Source: Gammaproteobacteria bacterium
GTDB taxonomy: Bacteria; Pseudomonadota; Gammaproteobacteria; Pseudomonadales; Azotimanducaceae
Assembly (NCBI GenBank): GCA_027295975.1
Contig: JAPUJX010000204.1
Location: forward strand, 1 to 13,660
Direction: 5' to 3'
Length of the DNA: 13,660 bases
Within the stretch, counting starts at the first letter, position 1. Each line of letters opens with the position of its first letter. Below are positions 6,585 to 13,660 of this stretch, one piece after another. The position numbers and the translations under genes are program-made. The notes beneath the pieces were generated by a model. It did not search any database. It was not told where the DNA came from and worked only from the letters and a program-made list of their open reading frames with translations.

Positions 6585-7309
6585 TGCGGCAACACCAGAT
6601 AACCGACAAATTGATATCCCGCCAAAATAAAACCCCCCGCCATCAGCGTTGTGTTGGCGTTAAACGCCTGAGTTAAAAAGCTCCGGTGTAAGCGCCACCA
6701 TCCCAGCACGATTAACACCCCCGAAAGCGCCATGAGCTGGCCAATCTCCACGCCCAGATTGAAGCTCAGGATGTTTGTCACCAGGCCGTTTTCCGACAAG
6801 GCAAATTCCTGAAGTTTGGTCGCAAGCCCGAAGCCGTGAAACAACCCGAATACAAAAACCGCAACCGGGATGTTCGGCCGCACTCCAAAAACCCGTTCGA
6901 ATCCTCCCATGTTTTCGAACGCCTTGTAGACGATCGACAGACCGATGACCGCATCGATCAGATTCGCATTGACCTTGAACCCGCCCAGCACCCCGGTCAG
7001 CAGCGTGAGGCTGTGTCCCAGGGTAAATAACGTCACGTACTGGATGACGTGTCTGGGTCGATAAACGAAGAAGATCACTCCGAGGAGATAAAGCAGATGG
7101 TCATAACCCGTCACCATGTGTTTTGCACCGAGGTACATGAATGGCGCAATGGCAGGCCCGTCAATCGCCTGAACGTATTGTGCGTTGCTGCCGGTAATGG
7201 AATGTGCAGCCGCGAGAACGGGAACTAGCAGCCCGACCACGGCGGCAACCGTGAAAGGAATCGATCGTTTCGCGTCAAACAAGACGTTTCTCACCGCCTT
7301 AAGAATCAC
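6581..7309 (-). CDS. HupE/UreJ-family membrane protein
   Basis: A membrane protein of about 242 residues with several transmembrane helices. It carries the histidine motifs of the HupE/UreJ type 2 family: GAKHMVTGYDHLLYLLG, FTLGHSLTLLTG and FGLFHGFGLATKL, with a further acidic residue in FNLGVEIGQL. HupE and UreJ proteins are linked to nickel or other metal handling; for this subfamily the metal is not established. A signal-like segment ends VPVLAAAHS. The start is uncertain. GTG 7309 gives a 4-base GTGA overlap with the upstream heme lipoprotein stop and is preferred. GTG 7348 would overlap that gene by 43 bases, and an inner TTG (about 7282) lies behind an SD-like AAGGCGGTGAG. It is the middle gene of a three-gene coupled operon. 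Confidence 0.86.
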   Translation of the reverse strand: MILKAVRNVLFDAKRSIPFTVAAVVGLLVPVLAAAHSITGSNAQYVQAIDGPAIAPFMYLGAKHMVTGYDHLLYLLGVIFFVYRPRHVIQYVTLFTLGHSLTLLTGVLGGFKVNANLIDAVIGLSIVYKAFENMGGFERVFGVRPNIPVAVFVFGLFHGFGLATKLQEFALSENGLVTNILSFNLGVEIGQLMALSGVLIVLGWWRLHRSFLTQAFNANTTLMAGGFILAGYQFVGYLVLPQ

Positions 7310-7761
7310 TCGGTGTCGAATATGTAGGCTTGATGACAAGCGGTACACACGCTGTACAGCTTTCCGCCGGCATCGAAGAGTGCATCGGAATCCTGCGCAT
7401 CTGCCGCCTGCATGGCGAGCACGCCCATGTCGACGAGCGCGGATGAGTATTCCATCCAGTCTGCGTTGTCTTTCGCGCGGCTCGGCATCATCAACAGGTT
7501 TCCTGCTTCGGCCACTACCGCCGCGTTGTTCCGCACATGAGCCCAGCCTTCATCCGTGGTAGGCGCCAGTTCCCGACTCTCATCGATGGTGATGATGGTC
7601 CCGGCCGAGGCCCATAGAACGTCCGCGGCAGGATCCAATATCCACTCCATGGTTTCCCGGACATCGGTGATCGGTTTGAACGGAACTTCCGGCGGCGGAG
7701 CCTCGCAAGCCATTAGCACGAGTATCCCCAATACGGTAACGAATGTTGTTCTTCTGACCAT
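7306..7761 (-). CDS. Heme c lipoprotein, cytochrome c' / c556-like
   Basis: A 151-residue lipoprotein. A short signal ends in a lipobox L16-M17-A18-C19, so it should be lipid-anchored in the inner or outer membrane and face the periplasm. One heme-binding motif, CTACH (139-143), sits near the C-terminus. This is the layout of class II cytochromes (four-helix c' or c556 types), and the residues before it look mostly helical. Met38 in the first helix (RETMEWILD) is a candidate sixth ligand. The reading frame extends upstream to 8031, but that part crosses the divergent promoter and an oppositely oriented gene and lacks signal features. The ATG at 7761, with a GGTGGGGA-like site upstream, is chosen. 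It is the first gene of the operon with the HupE-like and anchor proteins, so it may supply electrons to, or sense redox for, that unit. Confidence 0.85.
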   Translation of the reverse strand: MVRRTTFVTVLGILVLMACEAPPPEVPFKPITDVRETMEWILDPAADVLWASAGTIITIDESRELAPTTDEGWAHVRNNAAVVAEAGNLLMMPSRAKDNADWMEYSSALVDMGVLAMQAADAQDSDALFDAGGKLYSVCTACHQAYIFDTE

Positions 7762-7908
7762 GCCGGATCCCCACCGTGAGCAAAAACGCAAGCGCGCTAC
7801 AGTAGAGCAAATCTTCTCCGTCGTCAGCACCCCAACCACCACGTTTAATGTGGCGGGAAGCGGACCTCTATGGTAATTAGTCATCCAATTCAGCTTCGCG
7901 GCAGGTTC
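7762..7908. promoter_or_regulatory. Divergent promoter region, heme lipoprotein / NAPRTase
   Basis: A 147-base region between two start codons facing away from each other. It contains a short inverted repeat CCAC-7 bases-GTGG at about 7839-7853. No convincing -35/-10 pair was found in either direction. Confidence 0.35.
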
Positions 7909-8976
7909 ATGTCCGGAAAAAAACGCCTTGATCCAACAATTTTCAACCTGCCTGTCGAACCGATGGCGGCCGGATATTTCAGCGATAAGTATTTCGTTCG
8001 GGCTCGCGACGTCCTTGTTGCCGACCGCCACACGCCGAATGTAATGATGCAGGTTTTCTGCAGAACCTCTGCGTTTCTGGCCGGCATGGACGAAGCGATC
8101 GCAATTCTCAAGTTATGTTCGCCCGACTGGAGTGCGCTGACCGTGCATGCGCTTTACGACGGCGCTTCCATCAGCCCCTGGGAAACCGTGATGACGGTGG
8201 CGGGTCCCTATCATCTCTTTGCCCATCTGGAGACACTCTACCTCGGCGTTTTGTCACGCCGCACGCGCATCGCCACCAACACCCGTCGAGTGGTGGATGC
8301 GGCACGCCCCAAAGAAATCATGTTCTTCCCGGCAAGACACGACCTCTGGTCGGTGCAGGCCGGGGACGGTTATGCAGCACATTTGGCGGGCGCCGCCAGC
8401 GTTTCGACCGACGCTCAAGCTTCCTGGTGGAACGACCTGGGTGTCGGCACAGTCCCACACGCATTGATCGCGGCTTACGGCGGGGACACCGTTCTGGCAA
8501 CTCGCAAACTGGCCGAACACACCTCCGCAGCGGTGCGCCTGGTGACCCTCGTCGACTTTGACAACAATTGCGTGGACACTTCCGTTTCGGTGGCGCGCGC
8601 GTTGGGCACTCGATTGTACGGCGTGCGCCTGGATACCGCCTCCACGTTAGTAGACCAATCCCTGATCCATGAGGCGGGTGATCCCGATCTGTACAGAGGG
8701 GTAAACGAGCATCTGGTCGTCAAAGTGCGTCAAGCCCTGAATGACGCGGGCTTTTCGAAAGTAAAAATCATCGTGTCCGGCGGAATGACTGTCGAGAAAA
8801 TTGAACGTTTCGAAAAAAAAGGCGTGCCATGCGACGGTTATGGCGTGGGGTCTTCACTTCTCTCTGGTCAAGGTACGTTCGATTTCACCGCGGACATCGT
8901 CATGGTAAACGACACGAATTGCGCGAAGGTAGGTCGCGAGAACCGGCCAAACCCATCCCTGCAACCCGTCGACTGA
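7909..8976 (+). CDS. pncB: Nicotinate phosphoribosyltransferase
   Basis: About 355 residues. It converts nicotinate and PRPP, with ATP, to nicotinate mononucleotide in the Preiss-Handler salvage route to NAD; it is cytoplasmic. Characteristic stretches are the N-terminal LPVEPMAAGYFSDKYF, HLETLYLGVLSRRT, FFPARHDLWSVQAGDGYAAH, STDAQASWWNDLGVGTVPHA, LVDFDNNC, YGVRLDTAS, IIVSGGMTVEKI and YGVGSSL, in the family order. The end (CAKVGRENRPNPSLQPVD) matches the usual C-terminus of this short form, so the gene looks complete. The start is chosen at ATG 7909 because homologues as I know them begin close to RLDP. ATG 7870 is also in frame, would add 13 residues, and has a slightly better placed GGA site. 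It stands alone, divergent from the heme lipoprotein operon and convergent with the asmA-like gene. Confidence 0.9.
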   Translation: MSGKKRLDPTIFNLPVEPMAAGYFSDKYFVRARDVLVADRHTPNVMMQVFCRTSAFLAGMDEAIAILKLCSPDWSALTVHALYDGASISPWETVMTVAGPYHLFAHLETLYLGVLSRRTRIATNTRRVVDAARPKEIMFFPARHDLWSVQAGDGYAAHLAGAASVSTDAQASWWNDLGVGTVPHALIAAYGGDTVLATRKLAEHTSAAVRLVTLVDFDNNCVDTSVSVARALGTRLYGVRLDTASTLVDQSLIHEAGDPDLYRGVNEHLVVKVRQALNDAGFSKVKIIVSGGMTVEKIERFEKKGVPCDGYGVGSSLLSGQGTFDFTADIVMVNDTNCAKVGRENRPNPSLQPVD

Positions 8977-9074
8977 CAGTGTTCCAACGAGTAATCGCTA
9001 CGGGCTTCGGCTTCACCGCTGTTTTTGAGATGCAAAAAGGTTCCATTGTGATGAACGGCATCCCACGCTGGACC
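8977..9074. other. Convergent gap, no feature recognised
   Basis: A 98-base space between the NAPRTase stop and the asmA-like stop on the opposite strand. I see no stem-loop followed by a T-run here, so no terminator is called. Confidence 0.5.
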
Positions 9075-12000
9075 CTATTGTCGGCCGCGTATCTCCACCT
9101 GTGCGGCCTCGCATGGATTTTTCGTCCTGAAGGTTCTGTCCCAAGCCGCCTGAGCAAGAATTGACAACCCTCCGGTAACGACAGCGGCGCCACCGGCGAT
9201 AGCAGTACCTTGGCGGTTGAGGGAGATTTTCGGAGCGTTGAGTGTCCCACTCACCCGGATGTACGGATTGATGAGTTCGCCCGCGCTGATACTGAACCTG
9301 CGACTCGGTCCGGTATTGAAATTGAAATCGATTTTTTCGGTGGCAAGATCGATTGTTCCCTTGCTGACGAGGTTGATCTTGCTGGTTTGGAGGATAATGT
9401 TCGGAGAGGTATAAATGGTGCCGTCCGTCACCTCGAATGCAACTACCGCGCAGGTAAGTTCGCCGTAAGGGGTTTGGGTGCTGAACGGGTTCAGCCGGGC
9501 AATAAGCTCCCGGGTGAAATCAGCAAACAAAACGTCGATTGCCGTATTGCGGATCAGCCCGCCTTCGCTCTGGAGCAGAAAACGCCCATTCAGACTCTCG
9601 GCCAGTTCGCGTGCCGTGTTGCCCCGACCCGCCAGTTCAATGTCCAGATCATAGGTTGGTGATGCGGCAAGATCCTCATCGGATTCACCGGTTATATTCA
9701 GCTGTAGACCCTGGCCACTCATGGTGAACTCAACGAGTGCAGAATCTCCCGCAGGCAGCACCGCAAGCGTGCCATCGAACCGGCCACGACCTGCAGACAT
9801 ATCCAGTTCCCGGATACGCAGGGCGCCGTCGGAAAGTTCCGCCCGCAACAACGCATCCGTGAAGGAGGTCGATTCCAAAAGCACTTCCCGGGCAGTGAGA
9901 TGCAAAGTCCCATCAACGACACGAAACTGGTCCAGGGGTAGTGGATAATCCGGGATGACCCGATGGTCGTCGATCAGCGACTCCGGAGTTGCTGCTTCGT
10001 CATCAATCAACCAGTCGCGCAAATCCAACACCGGGAAGTCGAGTTTTGCAGCGGCAAAGGGCCGCGGGCCACTGAAATCTACGTCCAATCGACCGTTGAA
10101 AATCGTTCGTCCCAAAACCCCGGTCATCCGGTCCAATCTGTAGGTCTGCGTCGTGCCGTCGAAGTGAGCGTCCAGCAAGAAGGGGAGCGTGGGTAGAGGT
10201 TCGCCATCAAGCAAACCCAACGCAGAAAGGTCCGGTGCGTTGATACTCAAACGCAAATCGGTTGCCGAAAGATCCGGAGGCCGGTCGAAGATGCCTTGCC
10301 AGGCGAGTTCCGCTTCACCCAACTTGGCCCTGGCCGACTCGAAAACCAGATATCCATCACGCCAGTTTCCTTGCGCTTCGAGTTCGAAGGGTAGGGGGCT
10401 GAATTCGAACGCGGGGTGGTGAAAGGGCAGTTTGCTGGCATCGGGAGCGGATATTTCCAATAGAAACTCACCGAAAGACGCCGAAGTCAGCGGCCAACCG
10501 ATATCGACATCGAGTTTCAGGTGGGACCCGGCAACACCCGACAGGCGCACATCACTGATACGCAGACTGTCTTCCAAGCGCTCGATACTGCCGGAAAGTT
10601 CAAATTCGGTGGACTGGATATCGATGTTTGCCGCATCGGCAATCAGATCTTCCAAATCCGCGCCACTGGCAACAATCGATAAGCGGCTTCCGATGAAATC
10701 GGGTTCGCGGGCGAGATGCCCATCGATCTGCAGGTGTGCGTCACCGACCTCGGCTTGCACTTGTGTCAGTTGAAAACTGTCGTTCGTGACAGCAATTTTG
10801 CCGCGTATTTCGAAAGCCTCGATCGGGATATGTTCCAGAACGACCGCGTCGGCAATCCCATATGCGGCAAATAGCTCATGTAAATCAGTGCCACTGCCAC
10901 TAAAGGTAAAACGGGTACCCGCATACGCCGGGGGGTCGCCGAGCAGTCCGCCAATATTCAAACTCAACTGCGGGGTGACCATGACAATCTCTACCGCATC
11001 AACCCCGTCCACCGTCTGATTAACGTTAGCCTTGAAATCAAACGGACCCCTTGCCGCATCAGGCAGCTGCAACATTTCCTTGAACTGTGCGAGGTCTTCG
11101 CCCTGCACCCTCAAGCGCAGATCCGCCCCATCCAGATCCGGAAATCGCGTCACTTGTCCGTCGAGTCGCAGCGATGAACCGCCAAGCTCCATGGTCAGAT
11201 CTTCGATCAACAGATGCGCGGCATCACGCGATGCCATGCCAGAAATTCTAAATGGCTCGTCGGGTACCCGACGGATGCCGAACAAAGCCAGGAAACGACC
11301 CAGGTGCTCTCCTTCAGCGTCAACCCGGAACGTGGCTTTGCGCAATGATTGTAACTCCGAGTCGGTGCCGGACGCGGTAACGCGCAGACCGGCCAAATCA
11401 CCCTCGATGGAAAGCTCCACCGAGTCGGCGCGGGGGGTGAGTTCCAAAGCCAATGTCAGGCTGCCGTCTCCATAGTCGGCGAGACCCAGAAGACTGGTGA
11501 GTTCATCGACATCCGGACTATCCAGACGCAGGGTTATTTCCGGTCTGACCGGGTGCGCGAGGTGATCTATGCGACCGGTACTGGAGATGTTCAGCGAAGC
11601 GAAGCGAGCAGTTGCATCGTAGGTAATCGCCTGCCCCCGCAACAGGTTCTCGAAGGGTCCGATGTCCACCCGAACCTCGAGTTCGCGATCATTAACGGTG
11701 GCGGTAATTTCCGCTTCGAGATAATCGTCACGACGGCGATGAATTTGTCGTACCGACAAATCGCGAATGCTCACAGGCCTCGCGAATTGAGGTGCCGTGT
11801 ACGTGATGGTTACTTCCTCGAGGGATACTTCTTCCAGGACGAATGGATCGATGCCATCATCGTCGGCGGATCCCCCTTCTCCAAAAGACCAGTTGCGACG
11901 CGAATCCGCCAGCTCCTGTAAAAAGATCCGGGCGCCACTGGCCTCTATCAGATTGACGATGAGAGGGCCGTCGACAAGCGACCATAAATCCACTTCGACG

Positions 12001-12269
12001 CGCAGGTGCCCGATATGCACCATCTCCGGGGTATCGCTCCATTTGCTGTTCCCTAAGCTGACGTCCCCGGCGATCAGCGTGATGCGCTCACCGAACTCCA
12101 ACTCGAATGCCCCGCGGATGACGAATTCGCGTGACACCAGCTCTCGAACATAATTCTCAAGGGTGGGTTTGAGGAATGTGAGATCCGCGTTTAGCAACCA
12201 CAACCATGCGCCGCCAACGACGACCATTGGCACCAGCAACACCATCAAGCTCAGACGCATCCAGTTCAT
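9075..12269 (-). CDS. AsmA-family envelope protein
   Basis: A 1064-residue protein with an N-terminal membrane anchor (about residues 5-27: LSLMVLLVPMVVVGGAWLWLL). A very long, beta-rich periplasmic region follows, made of repeating DxLxLxxxG-like segments (for example LSLNIGGLLGD, HLQIDGHLA, LKLDVDI, LQLNITGESD). Such repeats are the mark of AsmA/TamB-type, repeating beta-groove proteins, which span the periplasm and move phospholipids to the outer membrane. Near the C-terminus is the AsmA-like block with YGELTCAVVAFEVTDG, then KINLVSKGTIDLATEKIDF and FNTGPSRRF, and last a glycine- and alanine-rich helix (GTAIAGGAAVVTGG). The ATG at 12269 directly precedes the anchor. The family call is good. 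Which AsmA paralogue (AsmA, YhjG, YicH or other) it resembles cannot be settled here, and the exact lipid role is inferred. Confidence 0.9.
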   Translation of the reverse strand: MNWMRLSLMVLLVPMVVVGGAWLWLLNADLTFLKPTLENYVRELVSREFVIRGAFELEFGERITLIAGDVSLGNSKWSDTPEMVHIGHLRVEVDLWSLVDGPLIVNLIEASGARIFLQELADSRRNWSFGEGGSADDDGIDPFVLEEVSLEEVTITYTAPQFARPVSIRDLSVRQIHRRRDDYLEAEITATVNDRELEVRVDIGPFENLLRGQAITYDATARFASLNISSTGRIDHLAHPVRPEITLRLDSPDVDELTSLLGLADYGDGSLTLALELTPRADSVELSIEGDLAGLRVTASGTDSELQSLRKATFRVDAEGEHLGRFLALFGIRRVPDEPFRISGMASRDAAHLLIEDLTMELGGSSLRLDGQVTRFPDLDGADLRLRVQGEDLAQFKEMLQLPDAARGPFDFKANVNQTVDGVDAVEIVMVTPQLSLNIGGLLGDPPAYAGTRFTFSGSGTDLHELFAAYGIADAVVLEHIPIEAFEIRGKIAVTNDSFQLTQVQAEVGDAHLQIDGHLAREPDFIGSRLSIVASGADLEDLIADAANIDIQSTEFELSGSIERLEDSLRISDVRLSGVAGSHLKLDVDIGWPLTSASFGEFLLEISAPDASKLPFHHPAFEFSPLPFELEAQGNWRDGYLVFESARAKLGEAELAWQGIFDRPPDLSATDLRLSINAPDLSALGLLDGEPLPTLPFLLDAHFDGTTQTYRLDRMTGVLGRTIFNGRLDVDFSGPRPFAAAKLDFPVLDLRDWLIDDEAATPESLIDDHRVIPDYPLPLDQFRVVDGTLHLTAREVLLESTSFTDALLRAELSDGALRIRELDMSAGRGRFDGTLAVLPAGDSALVEFTMSGQGLQLNITGESDEDLAASPTYDLDIELAGRGNTARELAESLNGRFLLQSEGGLIRNTAIDVLFADFTRELIARLNPFSTQTPYGELTCAVVAFEVTDGTIYTSPNIILQTSKINLVSKGTIDLATEKIDFNFNTGPSRRFSISAGELINPYIRVSGTLNAPKISLNRQGTAIAGGAAVVTGGLSILAQAAWDRTFRTKNPCEAAQVEIRGRQ

Positions 12270-12526
12270 GGCGGCAACAACCCGGCGTTCGACCCCTGCG
12301 GGTGACTAGTATGACTGCGCTCCCCTCGGTGGTCGATCTTGAATCCCTCTAGTCAGGAATCCGTCCGAGAAGTCCGCTCGCGCTCCGACATCAACCTATA
12401 CAACAGTTAAACAACAAGGTTACAAAAGGCATACAAGGTTTCGCCGACATAACATCTAATGTGCCTTCAGAAGTGAAAGGTCTTCACTTACAGCAATCCG
12501 ATTATCCAAGCTGAAGGGGTACGACA
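12270..12526. promoter_or_regulatory. Divergent intergenic region, asmA-like / PEP-CTERM gene
   Basis: 257 bases between start codons facing away from each other, more AT-rich at 12395-12470 than the neighbouring genes. No clear sigma-70 pair or sigma-54 GG-N10-GC element was found. The only definite structure is the inverted repeat at 12471-12489. An AGGGG ribosome site precedes the ATG at 12527. Confidence 0.45.
12471..12489. repeat. Inverted repeat in the PEP-CTERM gene leader
   Basis: AAGTGAA and TTCACTT form perfect seven-base arms around a five-base loop (AGGTC), 37 bases before the PEP-CTERM start codon. It may be an operator or a leader RNA hairpin. There is no T-run after it, so it is not a standard terminator. 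Confidence 0.55.
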
Positions 12527-13129
12527 ATGAAGTATAGATTTATCTGCCTGCTCCTGCTTCTAGGTTTCACCGTTCATTCGCAGGCGGTGATCATAAGTTT
12601 CGAACCCGGCGATCAGTCCATTTCATTGGGTGGCAGCGCCACTGTTGATTTGCGTGTATCTGGTCTGGGCGATGAAATTTTGACCGGCTTTGATCTGTAT
12701 GTTGGCTTTGACGATTCCATTCTGGCCTTTCAGAGTTTTACCTTCGGCACAGGTCTGGATGTCTTTGGATTCGGTACGTTGACTGACGTCCTGGATTTCG
12801 GGGGTGTCGTTAATGTCTATGAACTTTCGTTTGATTTCGATGATGACCTGAGGGACTTTCAACCCGACGATTTTGTCCTGGGTACATTGACTTTTGTTGG
12901 GTTGGATTTCGGGACGAGCGCGCTGGATATCCTCCAATCCCCCCTCTCTTTCTCCTCCATCCTGTCCGGAGAATATGTCTTAGACGACCTTCTGGGTTTC
13001 GAAATCGCATCGGAACTGCAGGCGGACCTGGGGTCCGGTTCAATCATCGTGCCGGAACCGGGTGCTCTGGTACTGTTGATGAGTGGCCTGTTGGGCATAG
13101 GCTTACACCGAAAAACCATCCTCGCATAA
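12527..13129 (+). CDS. PEP-CTERM sorted protein with cohesin-like domain
   Basis: A 200-residue secreted protein. A signal peptide (MKYRFICLLLLLGF..., cleaved near HSQA, residue 20) is followed by a beta-sandwich region of about 150 residues. ISFEPGDQSISLGGSATVDLRV (23-44), GFDLYVGFDDSILAF (54-68) and FVLGTLTFVGL (116-126) resemble cohesin-type carbohydrate or dockerin-binding folds. The C-terminus has VPEP (175-178), a hydrophobic helix (179-193) and a basic end (HRK), the PEP-CTERM signal cut by an exosortase (EpsH/XrtA type). The protein should therefore be passed to the cell surface or the exopolysaccharide matrix. It is rich in Asp, Phe and Gly and has almost no Lys. The start has a good AGGGG site. 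The binding partner is unknown. Confidence 0.88.
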   Translation: MKYRFICLLLLLGFTVHSQAVIISFEPGDQSISLGGSATVDLRVSGLGDEILTGFDLYVGFDDSILAFQSFTFGTGLDVFGFGTLTDVLDFGGVVNVYELSFDFDDDLRDFQPDDFVLGTLTFVGLDFGTSALDILQSPLSFSSILSGEYVLDDLLGFEIASELQADLGSGSIIVPEPGALVLLMSGLLGIGLHRKTILA

Positions 13130-13144
13130 ACGCCCCGCCGGCCT

Positions 13145-13621
13145 TCAGGGTGGACCTTCGTCGATGAAAATTCGGCTCATGTTCTCGCGCTGGGCGTAGT
13201 CGATTTCCACCCCTCCGGCGGGATACCCGTTGAGCTTGAGCAGGTATGCGGTAACTGCCGCATACTCTCGAGGGCTCAAGCTGTTCGGCGCGGCCTCGGG
13301 CATTGTCTGCCTGATGGTATCGAAGAGGTCGGCAATCGAAAAATCGGTCCACCGAAAACCGAAACCCTCCCCAATGAGCGAAGGTGCGGTTCCGTCCCCG
13401 GCCGTTTCTCCAGGTTTGTTGGAGTGGCACTCGACACATGCCCGAATGAAGGTTTCCTTCCCGCGCGTGGCCTGGGTGTCGGTGTAGACGCCTTCCCAGA
13501 CGGACCGCTCCCGAGCCAGCCCGGTCGCTGCGAACAGAGTCATCGCGGATGCGCACGCCAGGGCAGCGGCGACTATGGCCAGGGAAATGCGTTTATGCCC
13601 ATCATGATTCTTCCGCTTCAT
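13145..13621 (-). CDS. Periplasmic mono-heme cytochrome c
   Basis: 158 residues. The N-terminus is a signal peptide: basic MKRKNHDGHKR, a hydrophobic core to about residue 30, then ATGLA. The mature part begins SVWEGVYTDTQATRG and holds one heme site, CVECH (62-66), with Met107 (RQTMPEAAP) as the likely sixth ligand. That arrangement is class I cytochrome c. The SVWxGVYTxxQAxRG opening is, as I recall it, common in cytochromes that serve PQQ-dependent or other periplasmic dehydrogenases; no such partner lies in the window, but the upstream side runs off the edge. The start is set at ATG 13621, with GAGG five bases upstream; an in-frame GTG six bases earlier is less likely. It converges with the PEP-CTERM gene, with 15 bases between the stops. 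Confidence 0.87.
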   Translation of the reverse strand: MKRKNHDGHKRISLAIVAAALACASAMTLFAATGLARERSVWEGVYTDTQATRGKETFIRACVECHSNKPGETAGDGTAPSLIGEGFGFRWTDFSIADLFDTIRQTMPEAAPNSLSPREYAAVTAYLLKLNGYPAGGVEIDYAQRENMSRIFIDEGPP

Positions 13622-13660
13622 GGCCACCTCGCTACTCGACTGATGATTGGGGTGATTTTC

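Noticed and set aside
7762-8031. N-terminal extension of the heme lipoprotein to 241 residues
   Set aside because: It would run through the divergent promoter and into the NAPRTase, and would bury the lipoprotein signal inside the chain.
9051-9164. Small plus-strand reading frame after the NAPRTase, beginning MNGIPRW
   Set aside because: Most of it is antisense to the end of the asmA-like gene, and no ribosome site precedes it.
12300-12526. Sigma-54 promoter for the PEP-CTERM gene
   Set aside because: Some PEP-CTERM genes use sigma-54, but no GG-N10-GC pair of the right form was found here.
13044-13556. Minus-strand reading frame of 170 codons
   Set aside because: It overlaps the cytochrome c gene in another frame and is Arg/Gly-rich without motifs; the CVECH frame is the real one.
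1-13660. CRISPR array, tRNA, insertion sequence or integration site
   Set aside because: No regularly spaced repeats, cloverleaf-like segments, transposase or integrase motifs, or flanking direct repeats were seen.

Overview
The window looks like a chromosomal piece of a Gram-negative, probably environmental proteobacterium. A gammaproteobacterium is my best guess, by inference. The grounds are an AsmA-family envelope protein, a PEP-CTERM protein (which implies an exosortase elsewhere in the genome), periplasmic and lipid-anchored c-type cytochromes, and many lipoprotein or Sec/Tat-type N-termini. No tRNA, rRNA, CRISPR array, insertion sequence or phage gene was seen. Coding density is high, and every gap between genes is shorter than 300 bases.

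Layout. (1) 95-3407, minus strand: an aldo/keto reductase with a twin-arginine-like N-terminus, then a TetR regulator, then a carotenoid/lignostilbene-type cleavage oxygenase whose ATG follows the tetR stop directly. A perfect 6+6 inverted repeat overlaps the presumed tetR promoter. (2) 3543-5966, plus strand, divergent from block 1: a tight operon of two secreted paralogues sharing PDLxGxW and GHWEGDTLV motifs, followed by a small DUF6152-type secreted protein. (3) 5997-7761, minus strand: a heme c lipoprotein, a HupE/UreJ-type membrane protein and a one-helix 'transmembrane anchor' protein, joined by 4-base GTGA overlaps. (4) 7909-8976, plus strand: a complete nicotinate phosphoribosyltransferase. 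(5) 9075-12269, minus strand: a 1064-residue AsmA-like protein. (6) 12527-13129, plus strand: a PEP-CTERM protein with a cohesin-like body. (7) 13145-13621, minus strand: a periplasmic mono-heme cytochrome c.

How they may work together. Blocks 1 and 2 share a 135-base divergent control region. They look like one module: oxidative cleavage and reduction enzymes under a TetR repressor on one side, and a secreted set of unknown function on the other. This would fit catabolism of a hydrophobic aromatic or terpenoid compound, but the substrate is a guess. Block 3 looks like a metal- or redox-related membrane unit. The strongest candidates for something undescribed are the secreted paralogue pair with its DUF6152 partner, and the aldo/keto reductase that lacks the usual catalytic histidine.
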